DNA of 64,000 nucleotides, taken from Calidifontibacillus oryziterrae (GTDB taxonomy: Bacteria > Bacillota > Bacilli > Bacillales > Bacillaceae_J). The stretch is taken from NCBI RefSeq assembly GCF_000331575.1, contig NZ_ANOK01000003.1, positions 428,365 through 492,364 of the forward strand, given 5' to 3'. This document shows positions 54,298-62,994 of the stretch, one piece after another. Position 1 is the stretch's first letter; every line of letters starts with the position of its first letter. Position numbers and translations under genes: made by a program. The notes beneath the pieces are model-generated. The model saw only the letters and a program-made list of their open reading frames with translations. It had not been told where the DNA came from and ran no database searches.

Positions 54298-55350
54298 TTG
54301 CTAAATGATGCAATTAAACTAGGACCATTTTTGCTCCGTTATCATTACTTAGTTATTATAATCTCCGGGATCATTGCTTATCTTTTGATGAGGCATCGAC
54401 TGAAGTCAAGTCCGGATACACGTGAGACCATTCTGAATTATGCTGCAAATAGTGTTTTTATTTGGTTCGTGATTTGGAAGTTTAGTTATATACTGTTTAA
54501 CTTTTCAAAGGCTATTAGCAATCCTCAAACGATATTGTTTTTTTCAGGTGGAAAAAATGGAGCACTTGTTGGAACGGCAGTAGCTTTATTATATGTAGCA
54601 TTTACGGTCAAAAAAACAGAAGTCAATCATAAAATGGTAATTGATACATTTATACATGGAATCATAAGCTTTTTAGCTGTTTATTATGTGGCATTATTAT
54701 TTTTGATGAATGAAGTGTTCCAAAACAGTATTAAATTAGTTGTTCTAGTTGTGATATATTTGATATATAGGCGCTATCGCCAAAAGGAACATGTACATAA
54801 AAAGGAACTGTCTTTACAAGAAAGGAAGGAAATTATGAAAAAAATCATAGTTACAATCATCTTAGTTGGACTCATTGGCTATACGATATATAATGCTGCA
54901 TTTTCGGAAAAAACAGCAGCAGTAGGTATAGAAAAAGGCAATGTTGCACCTGATTTTGAATTAGTCAAATTATCGGGGGAAACAATCAAGCTTTCTGATT
55001 ATAAAGGTAAAAAAGTTATGTTAAATTTCTGGGCTTCTTGGTGTGGACCTTGTCGTGCTGAAATGCCTGATATGCAAGAGCTTCATGAGGAAGGTAGGGA
55101 GGATCTAGTGATCCTTGCAGTTAATGCAACTCATACAGAACAAAGTGAATCTGGACCCGCTAATTTTGTAAGTGAATATGGATTAACTTTTCCAATTTTA
55201 ATTGATGAAGCAGGAAGGGTAAACGAAACATATCAAGTAATCGCTTTACCAACAACATACTTTATCGATTCAGAAGGCAAAATTGCTGACAAATTCACCG
55301 GAACATTATCATATGAACAAATGTTAAACGGGATTAGTAAATTAAATTAA
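54298..55350 (+). CDS. Membrane protein fused to a TlpA/ResA-like thioredoxin (YneN homologue)
   Basis: This is a 350-residue fusion. The first about 170 residues have five or so transmembrane helices and short motifs resembling prolipoprotein diacylglyceryl transferase (GPFLLRYHYLVI near the start, FFSGGKNGALVG). The last about 170 residues are a membrane-anchored thioredoxin-like domain with WASWCGPCRAEMPD and cis-proline ALPTTYF, matching YneN of B. subtilis, which is the stand-alone domain. The TTG at 54298 lies 5 nt after aggaggtg. An internal ATG at 54835 follows aggaagg and could make the short form separately. Likely a thiol reductase outside the membrane. Confidence 0.8.
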   Translation: MLNDAIKLGPFLLRYHYLVIIISGIIAYLLMRHRLKSSPDTRETILNYAANSVFIWFVIWKFSYILFNFSKAISNPQTILFFSGGKNGALVGTAVALLYVAFTVKKTEVNHKMVIDTFIHGIISFLAVYYVALLFLMNEVFQNSIKLVVLVVIYLIYRRYRQKEHVHKKELSLQERKEIMKKIIVTIILVGLIGYTIYNAAFSEKTAAVGIEKGNVAPDFELVKLSGETIKLSDYKGKKVMLNFWASWCGPCRAEMPDMQELHEEGREDLVILAVNATHTEQSESGPANFVSEYGLTFPILIDEAGRVNETYQVIALPTTYFIDSEGKIADKFTGTLSYEQMLNGISKLN

Positions 55351-55370
55351 AAAGCAAAGATTTTAGTATC

Positions 55371-55407
55371 GTAGACATTGGGATGTAATTCCCCATGTCT
55401 ACTTTTT
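55371..55407 (+). terminator. Intrinsic terminator after the YneN fusion
   Basis: GTAGACATTGGG pairs with CCCCATGTCTAC with a G-rich mismatch near the loop, followed by TTTTT. Confidence 0.8.
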
Positions 55408-55538
55408 GTTTCTTGACAAATTTTGCAAATAGCGGCTTCATGTAGTTCCAAACTTTTGGCGTAGTCATGAATATAATAATATCGGTTTGGGAAAAATGAA
55501 ACTAAAGTTTTTGGAAAATTTTAAATGGAGTGAAGACA

Positions 55539-55670
55539 ATGAGAAAAATGAAAAAACGTTCTTTTAAAGAATTAGTGAATGAAAATAAGCAAGAACTGCT
55601 GCGTGATCGGGAAGCGTTAGCTAGAATTGAAGAACGGTTAGAACAACGAGCTCAAAAGAAACTTGTATAA
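55539..55670 (+). CDS. FbpB-family small basic protein
   Basis: This 43-residue basic protein (begins MRKMKKRSFKELVNENKQELL, then DREALARIEERLEQR) fits the FbpB family of small basic proteins; in B. subtilis these assist the iron-sparing sRNA FsrA. atggagtg precedes the ATG. It was too short for the ORF list but has a ribosome-binding site and a terminator directly after its stop. No Fur box was recognised upstream. Confidence 0.75.
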   Translation: MRKMKKRSFKELVNENKQELLRDREALARIEERLEQRAQKKLV

Positions 55671-55710
55671 GTAGGGAAAAGCGATCCAGCTTTTTCCTAC
55701 TATTTCTTTT
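55671..55710 (+). terminator. Intrinsic terminator after the FbpB-like gene
   Basis: GTAGGGAAAAGC pairs with GCTTTTTCCTAC around gatcca, followed by a T-rich tract. Confidence 0.8.
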
Positions 55711-55773
55711 ATATAAATCACTATTTTTGCTGATATTAAGAAGGAAAGCAAAAAAACTTTTGGAGGTATAACA

Positions 55774-55914
55774 TTGACTAATCCTAATCAATTTCAACAA
55801 TTTCAACCAAATCATATCGGAACACAGCCAAGAAAAGCAGGTAATAATAATGGGAAAAAATATCAAAATAAAACTGGAGAGTCACCTCAGGTAATGCAAA
55901 CAAAAGGAGAATAA
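55774..55914 (+). CDS. sspN: Small acid-soluble spore protein SspN
   Basis: This 46-residue minor SASP starts at TTG after ttggaggt. It reads MTNPNQFQQFQPNHIGTQ, then RKAGNNNGKKYQNKTGE and a QTKGE end, matching SspN. It lies between citB and tlp, the same order as in B. subtilis, where sspN-tlp is a forespore operon. Too short for the ORF list. Confidence 0.92.
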   Translation: MTNPNQFQQFQPNHIGTQPRKAGNNNGKKYQNKTGESPQVMQTKGE

Positions 55915-55972
55915 TACACCAGAATTCAAGAAATACTAGTACTTAGTAATTATGAGTAAAGGAGAGATGGAT

Positions 55973-56206
55973 ATGACAATGAATCAACCAAAGCCAGATG
56001 ATCGTAGTGATAATGTGGAGAAGCTCCAAGATATGGTTCAAAACACATTAGAAAATATTGAGGAAGCAGAGGCTACGATGAAATTTGCTTCACCAGAAGA
56101 ACGGGCACGAATACAAGAAAAAAACAAACGTCGTGAGGAATCAATTCAAGGGATGCGTGAGGAAATAAGGGATGAAGCAGCCGATCGCGAAAAAGGCTAT
56201 CAATAG
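55973..56206 (+). CDS. tlp: Thioredoxin-like spore protein Tlp
   Basis: Tlp is a minor small acid-soluble spore protein; despite its name it has no redox motif. The 77-residue product contains PKPDDRSDNVEKLQDMVQNT and a charged helical tail. Upstream in-frame ATGs at 55952 and 55967 overlap or touch the ribosome-binding site aaaggaga; the ATG at 55973 is spaced best and matches the family N-terminus. Co-transcribed with sspN. Confidence 0.9.
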   Translation: MTMNQPKPDDRSDNVEKLQDMVQNTLENIEEAEATMKFASPEERARIQEKNKRREESIQGMREEIRDEAADREKGYQ

Positions 56207-56250
56207 AGGTAATTACTATTATTAAGAGATAACAATCTAAGTTTGCCAGA

Positions 56251-56275
56251 GGCTGTCTAATAGGACAGCCTTTTA
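56251..56275 (+). terminator. Intrinsic terminator after tlp
   Basis: GGCTGTC-taatag-GACAGCC followed by TTTT. Confidence 0.85.
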
Positions 56276-56335
56276 ACATTATGGTAAAATAAAGAAATAA
56301 TAGGTGATTTGTCGTAGGAGAGGAGAAATATAAGC

Positions 56336-56761
56336 ATGCATGTTACAGAAGTGAAGGTTGATGTTCGATATGCGGAAACAGATCAAATGGGAGTCGTATA
56401 CCATGCAAACTATTTAGTTTGGTTTGAAATTGGTCGTACGAACTTGATTAAAGAATTAGGATTTGATTATGCGGAAATGGAAAAGGGTGGTATTGTTTCT
56501 CCTGTATTAGATGCGAATATTTCGTTTAAAAAGCCATTACATTTTGGAGAAGAAGCTCTTATCAGAACATGGATTGATTCCTATGATGGCTTCCGCTCTG
56601 TGTATGGATATGAAATTTTGAACCCAGAAGGGGAAATTGCTGTTACAGGACAAACTCATCATATTTGTGTAGACAAGGAAACGTTTCGCCCAATTCGATT
56701 TAAAAAGCATTTTCCGGATTGGCATGAAGCATATGAAAAAGAAAAAAGACAAATTGATTAA
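56336..56761 (+). CDS. yneP: Acyl-CoA thioesterase, YbgC/YneP type
   Basis: This 141-residue hot-dog-fold thioesterase of the 4HBT group has VRYAETDQMGVVYHANYLVWFEIGR with the catalytic-type aspartate, and ISFKKPLHFGE. It probably hydrolyses short or aromatic acyl-CoAs. Position after tlp matches B. subtilis yneP. It converges on yneR, with which it shares a terminator. Confidence 0.92.
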   Translation: MHVTEVKVDVRYAETDQMGVVYHANYLVWFEIGRTNLIKELGFDYAEMEKGGIVSPVLDANISFKKPLHFGEEALIRTWIDSYDGFRSVYGYEILNPEGEIAVTGQTHHICVDKETFRPIRFKKHFPDWHEAYEKEKRQID

Positions 56762-56784
56762 AAGAGGCTATTTAATAGCCTCTT
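56762..56784. terminator. Bidirectional terminator between yneP and yneR
   Basis: AAGAGGCTA pairs perfectly with TAGCCTCTT around 5 nt. Confidence 0.8.
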
Positions 56785-56788
56785 CGTA

Positions 56789-57076
56789 TTAATTATATTG
56801 AAATTCTATTTCATTATTTGCTTTATTGTAAACAACAGTTAAGTTATGATCATTAAAATACCATTCATCTTCCTTTTCAACAAAGAAAGTAATTCCATCA
56901 GTAACAACCTTTACACAAGGTTCATTTGGTAGCTCCAGTGACATTCCTAATGAGAATCCTTGTTGAATTGTGCTTTCGCCGCCATAACGAGCAAAAAATC
57001 GGATAAAGTCCCCATTAGCAACGTCCATTTCTTGTTTGTACCATTCTAGTGCGGGTTTCGTGATTGTCAGTTCCAT
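56789..57076 (-). CDS. yneR: HesB-like (IscA-related) protein YneR
   Basis: This 95-residue protein has the HesB/IscA fold: VTDGITFFVEK and QGFSLGMSLE. It lacks the three cluster-binding cysteines of IscA (only one Cys, in EPCVKV), so Fe-S scaffold activity is unlikely. Position matches yneR of B. subtilis. The ribosome-binding site is gggagggac. Confidence 0.88.
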   Translation of the reverse strand: MELTITKPALEWYKQEMDVANGDFIRFFARYGGESTIQQGFSLGMSLELPNEPCVKVVTDGITFFVEKEDEWYFNDHNLTVVYNKANNEIEFQYN

Positions 57077-57115
57077 ACTAAGTTAGTCCCTCCCATATTA
57101 TGCTTGTACAATAAT

Positions 57116-57302
57116 AGTATAAAATCTAGATCATTGGATTCCAATGATAATTTTCACAATAATGATTGATTTCACATAAATGAAAGAATTTTGTCAAAAA
57201 ATCTTCTATTGCATGTAAAAGTATGGAATTTCTAAGTTGTTCATTCTAGGAAAGACAATCTGGGCACTTCCCATAAATTTCAAATTTATGTCCTGTAATT
57301 TC
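57116..57302. repeat. Left direct repeat flanking the IS (duplicated zur 3' end)
   Basis: These 187 bp are identical to 59259-59445. They include the last about 57 bp of the zur coding region, which here is an orphan fragment. The repeat lies just outside the IS terminal inverted repeat, so it is a target duplication. Confidence 0.93.
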
Positions 57303-59258
57303 GGGAGTTTGACACTTAGAATTAATTAAAAATGCTAGAAGCCTTGATAGGGCTTATTTTTTTTGTCAATTTTTCTGTTTTAATATTGAGTACTATTTAG
57401 TACTATGTTATTATATAGGTAGATTATAGGGAATCGAGGAGTCGACTATGCGAATAAAAAAGAGCATCTCTAAACATTCTGTTTCTTATTCAGTTATTGA
57501 AAATGTCCGTGATGTAAACGGAAAGTCAACCACTAAAGTGGTCGAAGCTCTTGGTAATGAGGATGAGATTCGTGCCAAGCATCCTGGTGTAGACCCAGAA
57601 GAATGGGCACGAGCCTATGCGAAAAAATTAACGGAAGAAAAGAAAAAAGAGAAGACCCCTATTATAGCCAAATACCATCCTCATAAAATGATTGATCAGC
57701 ATCAACGTCGTTCTTTTAATGTTGGTTATTTGTTTTTACAATCGATTTATTATCAACTAGGTTTATCGCAAGCAATGAAAGTCATTCAAGAAAAATATAA
57801 ATTTCAGTACGATTTAAATGAGATTTTATCCAAAATAATTTATATGCGAGTGCTACACCCAACCTCTAAAAAGAACTCTTTTGAACAAGCAAAATCTTTA
57901 TTAGAGGGGATTCATTGCCAGCCACATCAAATGTATCGTGCACTAGATATCCTGCAAAAAGAATCAGATTTTATTCAACAAACTACATATAAAAACAGTT
58001 TAAAATTAGTCAATCGCCACACGAAGGTTTTGTATTATGACTGTACAAACTATTATTTTGAAATGGAACAAGAAGATGGAGATAAACGGCATGGCATCTC
58101 TAAAGAAAATCGCCCTAATCCAATTGTTCAAATGGGACTATTCATGGATGCCTCAGGCCTCCCTCTAGCTTTTTCTATTTTTCCTGGGAATGAAAATGAA
58201 CAAGGTTCACTCAAACCTTTAGAAAAGAAAATCCTCAAGGATTTTGAATTATCGGAAATAGTTGTTTGTACGGATGCCGGCTTGTCATCAGAAAAAAATC
58301 GTATCTATAATACGTTGGGGAATCGGGGATTTATTACAACACAATCCGTAAAAAAGTTAAAAAAACACTTAAAAGAGTGGGTACTAGATCCAGAAGGATG
58401 GCACATTACCCCTGGTGATAAAGCGATTCACCTTTCAGAAATTGATGACAGCTCCAACAATAAAACTACCTATTTTAAAGAACGTTGGATTAAAGAAGGC
58501 GAATTAGAGCAACGATTACTTGTCACTTTTTCACCGAAATATAAACATTATCAGCAAACCATTCGTGAACGGCAGATTGATCGGGCATTTAAAAAAATAG
58601 ATATGCCGTCGGCTTTAAAAAAGAAAAGACCAAATGATCCAACTCGTTTTATAAGTGCGCACCATGCCACAAAAGATGGAGAAATTGCTGATAAAACGCA
58701 TTTTTCAATAGATGAAGCAGCAATCCAAAAAGAAGCTCAATACGATGGTTTTTATGGGATTTGTACAAACCTAGAATCAGATCCATTAGAGTTGATACGT
58801 ATCAATCATCAACGTTGGGAAATTGAAGAAAGCTTTCGTATCATGAAAAGCGAGTTTAAATCCAGACCCGTTTATGTGAAAAAAGATCAACGAGTAGAGG
58901 CGCATTTTCTAACGTGTTTTCTCTCCTTACTGATTTATCGCATACTCGAAAAAAATTTAGATGAACAATTCACTTGTTCAGATATAAAGCGTTGATTACG
59001 TGATATGAGAATGATGGAGCTATCAGGGGAAGGCTACATTCCGCTATACGAACGAACGGATTTAACCGATAAGCTGCATGAAGCATTTTCTTTTCGGACT
59101 GATTATGAAATTGTTCCAACAAAAAATATGAAAAAAATTTTAAAACAAACGAAAAAAACAAAATAGTACTCATTTTTCAACCAACTAAAAAACCTTCCAG
59201 CACCCTATTATAACAAGGGTTTGGAAGGTTTTTCGCTAAATTAACTGTCAAACTCAGG
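57303..59258. mobile_element. IS1634-like insertion sequence (IS4 superfamily)
   Basis: This element of about 1956 bp has terminal inverted repeats whose shared core is GAGTTTGACA (left GGGAGTTTGACACTTA; right, reversed, CCTGAGTTTGACAGTTA) and one transposase gene. It is bounded by 187-bp direct repeats. Very long, variable target duplications are a known peculiarity of the IS1634 family, first reported in Mycoplasma. The exact edge is uncertain by one or two bases. Confidence 0.9.
57448..59166 (+). pseudogene. IS1634-family DDE transposase, interrupted by an in-frame TGA
   Basis: The open frame 57448-58995 encodes 515 residues: an N-terminal region (SYSVIENVRD), the first catalytic aspartate in LYYDCTNYYFE, the second in VCTDAGLSS and the glutamate in RWEIEESFRIMKSEF. 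A TGA at 58993-58995 ends it, but the same frame continues to a TAG at 59164 with typical family C-terminus (LRDMRMMELSGEGY, FSFRTDYEI). The TGA is probably a recent nonsense mutation (CGA to TGA would do). All catalytic residues precede it, so activity may persist. No SECIS-like hairpin follows it. Confidence 0.85.
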
Positions 59259-59445
59259 AGTATAAAATCTAGATCATTGGATTCCAATGATAATTTTCAC
59301 AATAATGATTGATTTCACATAAATGAAAGAATTTTGTCAAAAAATCTTCTATTGCATGTAAAAGTATGGAATTTCTAAGTTGTTCATTCTAGGAAAGACA
59401 ATCTGGGCACTTCCCATAAATTTCAAATTTATGTCCTGTAATTTC
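59259..59445. repeat. Right direct repeat flanking the IS
   Basis: This is the second copy of the 187-bp duplication, still joined to intact zur. Identity between the copies points to recent insertion. Confidence 0.93.
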
Positions 59446-59802
59446 AAAATCATCCATCTCTTGTATTAAATTCCCCATTGGACACGTATGGATTTGCTTA
59501 GTTTTCCCACAATCAGTACAAATAAAGTGATGATGATGGTGGTTCGGATCGCAAGTTAAGCGAAAATGTTTTTCACCATTAATTTCAGTTGTTTCTAAAA
59601 TATTTAATTTAGAAAATAAGTAAAGATTGCGGTATATTGTATCGAAACTAAGACCAGGATAATTTGCTTTTAAATAATCTAAAACATCCTTTGCAGATAG
59701 GTAGCGGTTAGTATCAGAAAATAACTGGAGCATATTTTCACGTTTATCCGTATACTTATAGCCGTTATCCTTTAAGATTTCGATCGCTTGATTTACATTC
59801 AT
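59389..59802 (-). CDS. zur: Zinc uptake repressor Zur (Fur family)
   Basis: Zur represses zinc uptake when zinc is bound. The 137-residue protein has a winged helix (KRENMLQLF, SFDTIYRNLYLFSKL), the His-rich HHHHHFICTDCGK sensor/structural site and a C-terminal CPDC knuckle; together with adjacent znuBC genes this favours Zur over Fur or PerR. The ribosome-binding site is aggggctg. An IS landed just behind its stop, duplicating the 3' end but leaving the gene whole. Confidence 0.9.
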   Translation of the reverse strand: MNVNQAIEILKDNGYKYTDKRENMLQLFSDTNRYLSAKDVLDYLKANYPGLSFDTIYRNLYLFSKLNILETTEINGEKHFRLTCDPNHHHHHFICTDCGKTKQIHTCPMGNLIQEMDDFEITGHKFEIYGKCPDCLS

Positions 59803-59806
59803 ATTA

Positions 59807-60664
59807 TCAGCCCCTCGAAGCTTTCTTACGAATTGAAAGCTTCAATTTTTTATATAAGATCGTTATCATTAGAATAATAATTGAAAAGATGACAATTGTT
59901 CCACCTGGCGCAATATCCAAATAATAAGCTGAGATTAACCCGCTTATAACAGCAAGTTCACCAAATAACACTGAATAAATAAGTGCTTCAATAAATCCTT
60001 TCGCAATCCTGATACTAGCTGCTACTGGTAATGTCATCAAAGCTGATACAAGTAAAACACCAACAATTCGCATTGAGGCGGCGATAACAAGCGCAACCAT
60101 CACAATAAACAAAAAGTGGATCGATTTTGCATTAATACCGGAAACAACTGCATGTTCTTCATCAAAGGATAAAATGAACAACTCTTTGAAAAAGAAGAAA
60201 ATCGTTAAAATTACAACAAGTAATACGACTGCAATTGTCCAAAGGTCGGAGCGACTTACAGCAGTAACACTGCCAAATAAATAACTAAATAAATCTGAGT
60301 TAAAGCCGTCTGCCAATGAAATAAAAACGACGCTTAAACCGACGCCGCCTGACAAAATGATCGGGATCGCCAGTTCTTGATAATGCTTATATACATTGCG
60401 TAATTTTTCTATAAACATCGCTCCGCCAACAGAGAATACCATCCCCATATATATTGGATTAAGACCTTGGACAGCTGCCATCTTCTTTTCAACAAGCAAG
60501 CTAAATGCAATTCCTGCTAACGTTATATGACTTAACGCATCAGCAAGCAAAGATAACCGTCTGACAACGATAAACACGCCAAGGAGCGGTGCTAATATAC
60601 CAATCATAATGCCTGTAAAAAAAGCATTTTGTAAAAATTCATAATGAAGTAAGCTAGCGAACAT
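59807..60664 (-). CDS. znuB: Zinc ABC transporter permease ZnuB
   Basis: This 285-residue ABC-3 family permease has about eight helices (FFTGIMIGILAPLLGVFIVVRR, DALSHITLAGIAF, GVLLVSALMTLPVAASI). It works with ZnuC and a zinc-binding lipoprotein that is not in this window. It overlaps znuC by 1 nt and precedes zur by 4 nt, so the three are one operon. Confidence 0.93.
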   Translation of the reverse strand: MFASLLHYEFLQNAFFTGIMIGILAPLLGVFIVVRRLSLLADALSHITLAGIAFSLLVEKKMAAVQGLNPIYMGMVFSVGGAMFIEKLRNVYKHYQELAIPIILSGGVGLSVVFISLADGFNSDLFSYLFGSVTAVSRSDLWTIAVVLLVVILTIFFFFKELFILSFDEEHAVVSGINAKSIHFLFIVMVALVIAASMRIVGVLLVSALMTLPVAASIRIAKGFIEALIYSVLFGELAVISGLISAYYLDIAPGGTIVIFSIIILMITILYKKLKLSIRKKASRG

Positions 60665-61449
60665 TAATGAGCACCTCCATGGTGGTGGTCATGTGTCAGC
60701 AAATGTAAATCATGGCCATAAATCTTAGATAAAGCACTGTTATCCATATGATGAAATTGTTCCGAATCACCATGAAAATGCAACGATTTATTTAAACAAG
60801 CAACATGACTGGCGTGATTGGTCATCGTTCCAATATCATGGGATACCATTATGAGCGTTAGCCCATTTTGCTTATTTAATTGTGCCAGCATCGAATAAAA
60901 ACTCTCAACATTTTTAATATCAATTCCAACCGTTGGTTCATCCAATATGAGTAATTTCGGCTCACTAACTAATGCCCTTGCGATAAAAACACGTTGCTGT
61001 TGTCCACCGGACAGTTCCCCGATATTGTGATTGATATACTCACTCATACCAACACTAGCAATTGCTTGCAGAGCCCTTTGTTTATGTTTCTTTGTAAACA
61101 TTTTAAATAAACCAACCTTTGCAACGAGGCCACTTAAAACAACCTCAAGAACAGTTGCAGGAAAGCCACCATTAAAGCTATTTGCTTTTTGAGAAACAAA
61201 CCCAATCAAGTGGCGATTTTTTAGCTTGGCAATCGGTGTTCCAAATACACTAATTTCTCCTTCATCTGGCTGCAATATTCCTAAAATTAATTTGATTAGT
61301 GTTGATTTTCCTGAACCATTAGGTCCAACCAAGCCTAAAAAAGTACCTTGTGAAATTTTTAACGTAACGTTATCTAACACTTTTTTGTTATCGTAGCGGA
61401 AAGATACATGCTGAACATCTACAGCAAGCTCTTTTGAGCCATTATTCAT
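60664..61449 (-). CDS. znuC: Zinc ABC transporter ATP-binding protein ZnuC
   Basis: This 261-residue ATPase has Walker A GPNGSGKST, signature LSGGQQQRV, Walker B LLILDEPTVGID and the switch histidine in MVSHD. The His-rich C-terminus (THDHHHGGAH) is typical of zinc importers. It begins 22 bp after yidD and overlaps znuB. Confidence 0.94.
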   Translation of the reverse strand: MNNGSKELAVDVQHVSFRYDNKKVLDNVTLKISQGTFLGLVGPNGSGKSTLIKLILGILQPDEGEISVFGTPIAKLKNRHLIGFVSQKANSFNGGFPATVLEVVLSGLVAKVGLFKMFTKKHKQRALQAIASVGMSEYINHNIGELSGGQQQRVFIARALVSEPKLLILDEPTVGIDIKNVESFYSMLAQLNKQNGLTLIMVSHDIGTMTNHASHVACLNKSLHFHGDSEQFHHMDNSALSKIYGHDLHLLTHDHHHGGAH

Positions 61450-61471
61450 AGTTAATCACCGACTGTTTATC

Positions 61472-61738
61472 TTAAATTTTTGTGTCATTGAGATTTTCTT
61501 CATGGTTATTTTCATCCTTGTTTCGTTTTTCAGGAACAGGGTCAAATCCCCCAGGATGAAAAGGCTGGCACTTTAAAATGCGAATAATCGTTAAATAACC
61601 GCCTTTAATCGAACCAAAGCGCTTGATTGCTTCCAAGCCATAGTGAGAGCATGTCGGATAGAAGCGACACGTAGGAGGCTTTAATGGAGATATAAAGCGT
61701 TGATAAAACTTTATAAGTTGAATAAAAAGCCACCTCAT
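61472..61738 (-). CDS. yidD: Membrane protein insertion efficiency factor YidD
   Basis: This 88-residue YidD family protein assists YidC-dependent membrane insertion. The core is [32 protein letters not shown], with three conserved cysteines, and [13 protein letters not shown]; the tail is acidic. It is first in the run yidD-znuC-znuB-zur and a Zur box lies upstream, so here it appears to be zinc-controlled. Confidence 0.93.
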   Translation of the reverse strand: MRWLFIQLIKFYQRFISPLKPPTCRFYPTCSHYGLEAIKRFGSIKGGYLTIIRILKCQPFHPGGFDPVPEKRNKDENNHEENLNDTKI

Positions 61739-61794
61739 AACAAACTCAACCTTTCAAAATTGCCAATTTAATGGCGAAATTGTTATTAGTAAAT

Positions 61795-61809
61795 TCGTAA
61801 CCATTACGA
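61795..61809. promoter_or_regulatory. Zur operator
   Basis: TCGTAACCATTACGA matches the Bacillus Zur box TCGTAAT-N-ATTACGA at 13 of the 14 defined bases (7-1-7 palindrome). It lies 57 bp upstream of yidD, positioned to repress yidD-znuC-znuB-zur. Confidence 0.82.
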
Positions 61810-61927
61810 TTTATAATAGAAAAAAATAGCCAAAAAGTCAATAAAAACACTACTAGTTAACTTTCATTACAAAATGCCTGTTTTATATTATAATGAAGAG
61901 TAGAAGGATAGGGTTAGGAGATTTAAT

Positions 61928-62902
61928 ATGCGACTTATACATATTTCTGATTATGACTATGATTCAATGCAGCTAGCAAAGCCTATATTTGATTCGAAAA
62001 AGCGGGTGCTTTTAGCGAGTGGACGTCATGTCCATCCCAAATATATTGAAAGATTAAAACTAATGAATATTACACATATGTTTGTAGAAGACAATATTTC
62101 TAGGGGGATTAACCTCGATGAAATGATTGATATGCCTACATGGATGGATGCAATAGATTTAGTTCAAGACACGTTTGAAAAAGTTGAAAAAAATGAAAAA
62201 ATCGATGTTATAGCTATTCAGCAGCTAGCAGGTAAGTTAATTGTTGAGGTGCAAAAGCGGCCTTTATTAGTGCTTGTTCCTGTTTCAACGATTCCAAGAA
62301 ATTTATATCCATATGCACATGCAGTCAACGTTGCGCTTTTATCCGTTCAAGTTGGAAAGAGATTGTTCTTGAATCAACTACAATTACGGGATTTAGTGAT
62401 CGGCTGCTTATTGCATGATATTGGAAAAATTAAGGCTGATGAGGACGAAGGTCATCCGAAAGAAGGCTTTGAAATTATTAGGAAAATTCGTGAGTTTAAT
62501 ATTGTTTCTGCCCATGTTGCTTATCAACATCATGAGTCATTAAATGGGACAGGATATCCAAGGAAGTTAACTGGTCAAGACTTTCATAAATTTGCTCAAA
62601 TATGTGGCATCGCAAACCAATATGAAAATATGGTCACAAAAAAACAAATTCCGCCGCATGAGGCAATGGAGAGACTGATGACGATGAGTGATACTAACTA
62701 TGAAACTAGTATTGTTCATGCCTTTGTTCAAGGTATTCCATCATACCCACCTGGGACAAAAATAGAATTAAACACTAATGAAAGAGGAATTGTTATAAGA
62801 TTAGAGTCACAGCTGCAACGTCCAATTGTTCGAACACTTCCAGATGAAAAGATTATTAATTTAGAGGACCATCCAACAATTATCATCAATGGATTGGCAT
62901 AG
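61928..62902 (+). CDS. HD-GYP domain protein (second paralogue)
   Basis: This 324-residue protein has the same layout as the one at 30446: an N-terminal domain (KRVLLASGRHVHPKYIERLK), then HD-GYP with HAVNVA, LLHDIGK, HHESLNGTGYP, and a C-terminal PilZ-like or beta segment. The VADVFDAV block of the paralogue reads IANQYENM here, so one metal-site aspartate is replaced and activity is less certain. The ribosome-binding site is ttaggag. Confidence 0.85.
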   Translation: MRLIHISDYDYDSMQLAKPIFDSKKRVLLASGRHVHPKYIERLKLMNITHMFVEDNISRGINLDEMIDMPTWMDAIDLVQDTFEKVEKNEKIDVIAIQQLAGKLIVEVQKRPLLVLVPVSTIPRNLYPYAHAVNVALLSVQVGKRLFLNQLQLRDLVIGCLLHDIGKIKADEDEGHPKEGFEIIRKIREFNIVSAHVAYQHHESLNGTGYPRKLTGQDFHKFAQICGIANQYENMVTKKQIPPHEAMERLMTMSDTNYETSIVHAFVQGIPSYPPGTKIELNTNERGIVIRLESQLQRPIVRTLPDEKIINLEDHPTIIINGLA

Positions 62903-62956
62903 ATGATCAAGGTTAATTCTTCTTTTATCGCAATTTCAATAGACACACAAAAAATG

Positions 62957-62990
62957 ACTCCCATTCTAAAGTAGAAGGGAGTTTCTTTCT
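62957..62990. terminator. Terminator between HD-GYP and CapA-like genes
   Basis: ACTCCCATTCT pairs with AGAAGGGAGT with one mismatch, followed by TTCTTTCT; convergent genes on both sides. Confidence 0.75.
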
Positions 62991-62994
62991 GTTC

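Noticed and set aside
58993-58995. Selenocysteine codon in the IS transposase
   Set aside because: No hairpin at SECIS distance, the position is not a conserved Cys in the family as far as I recall, and a CGA-to-TGA change explains it.
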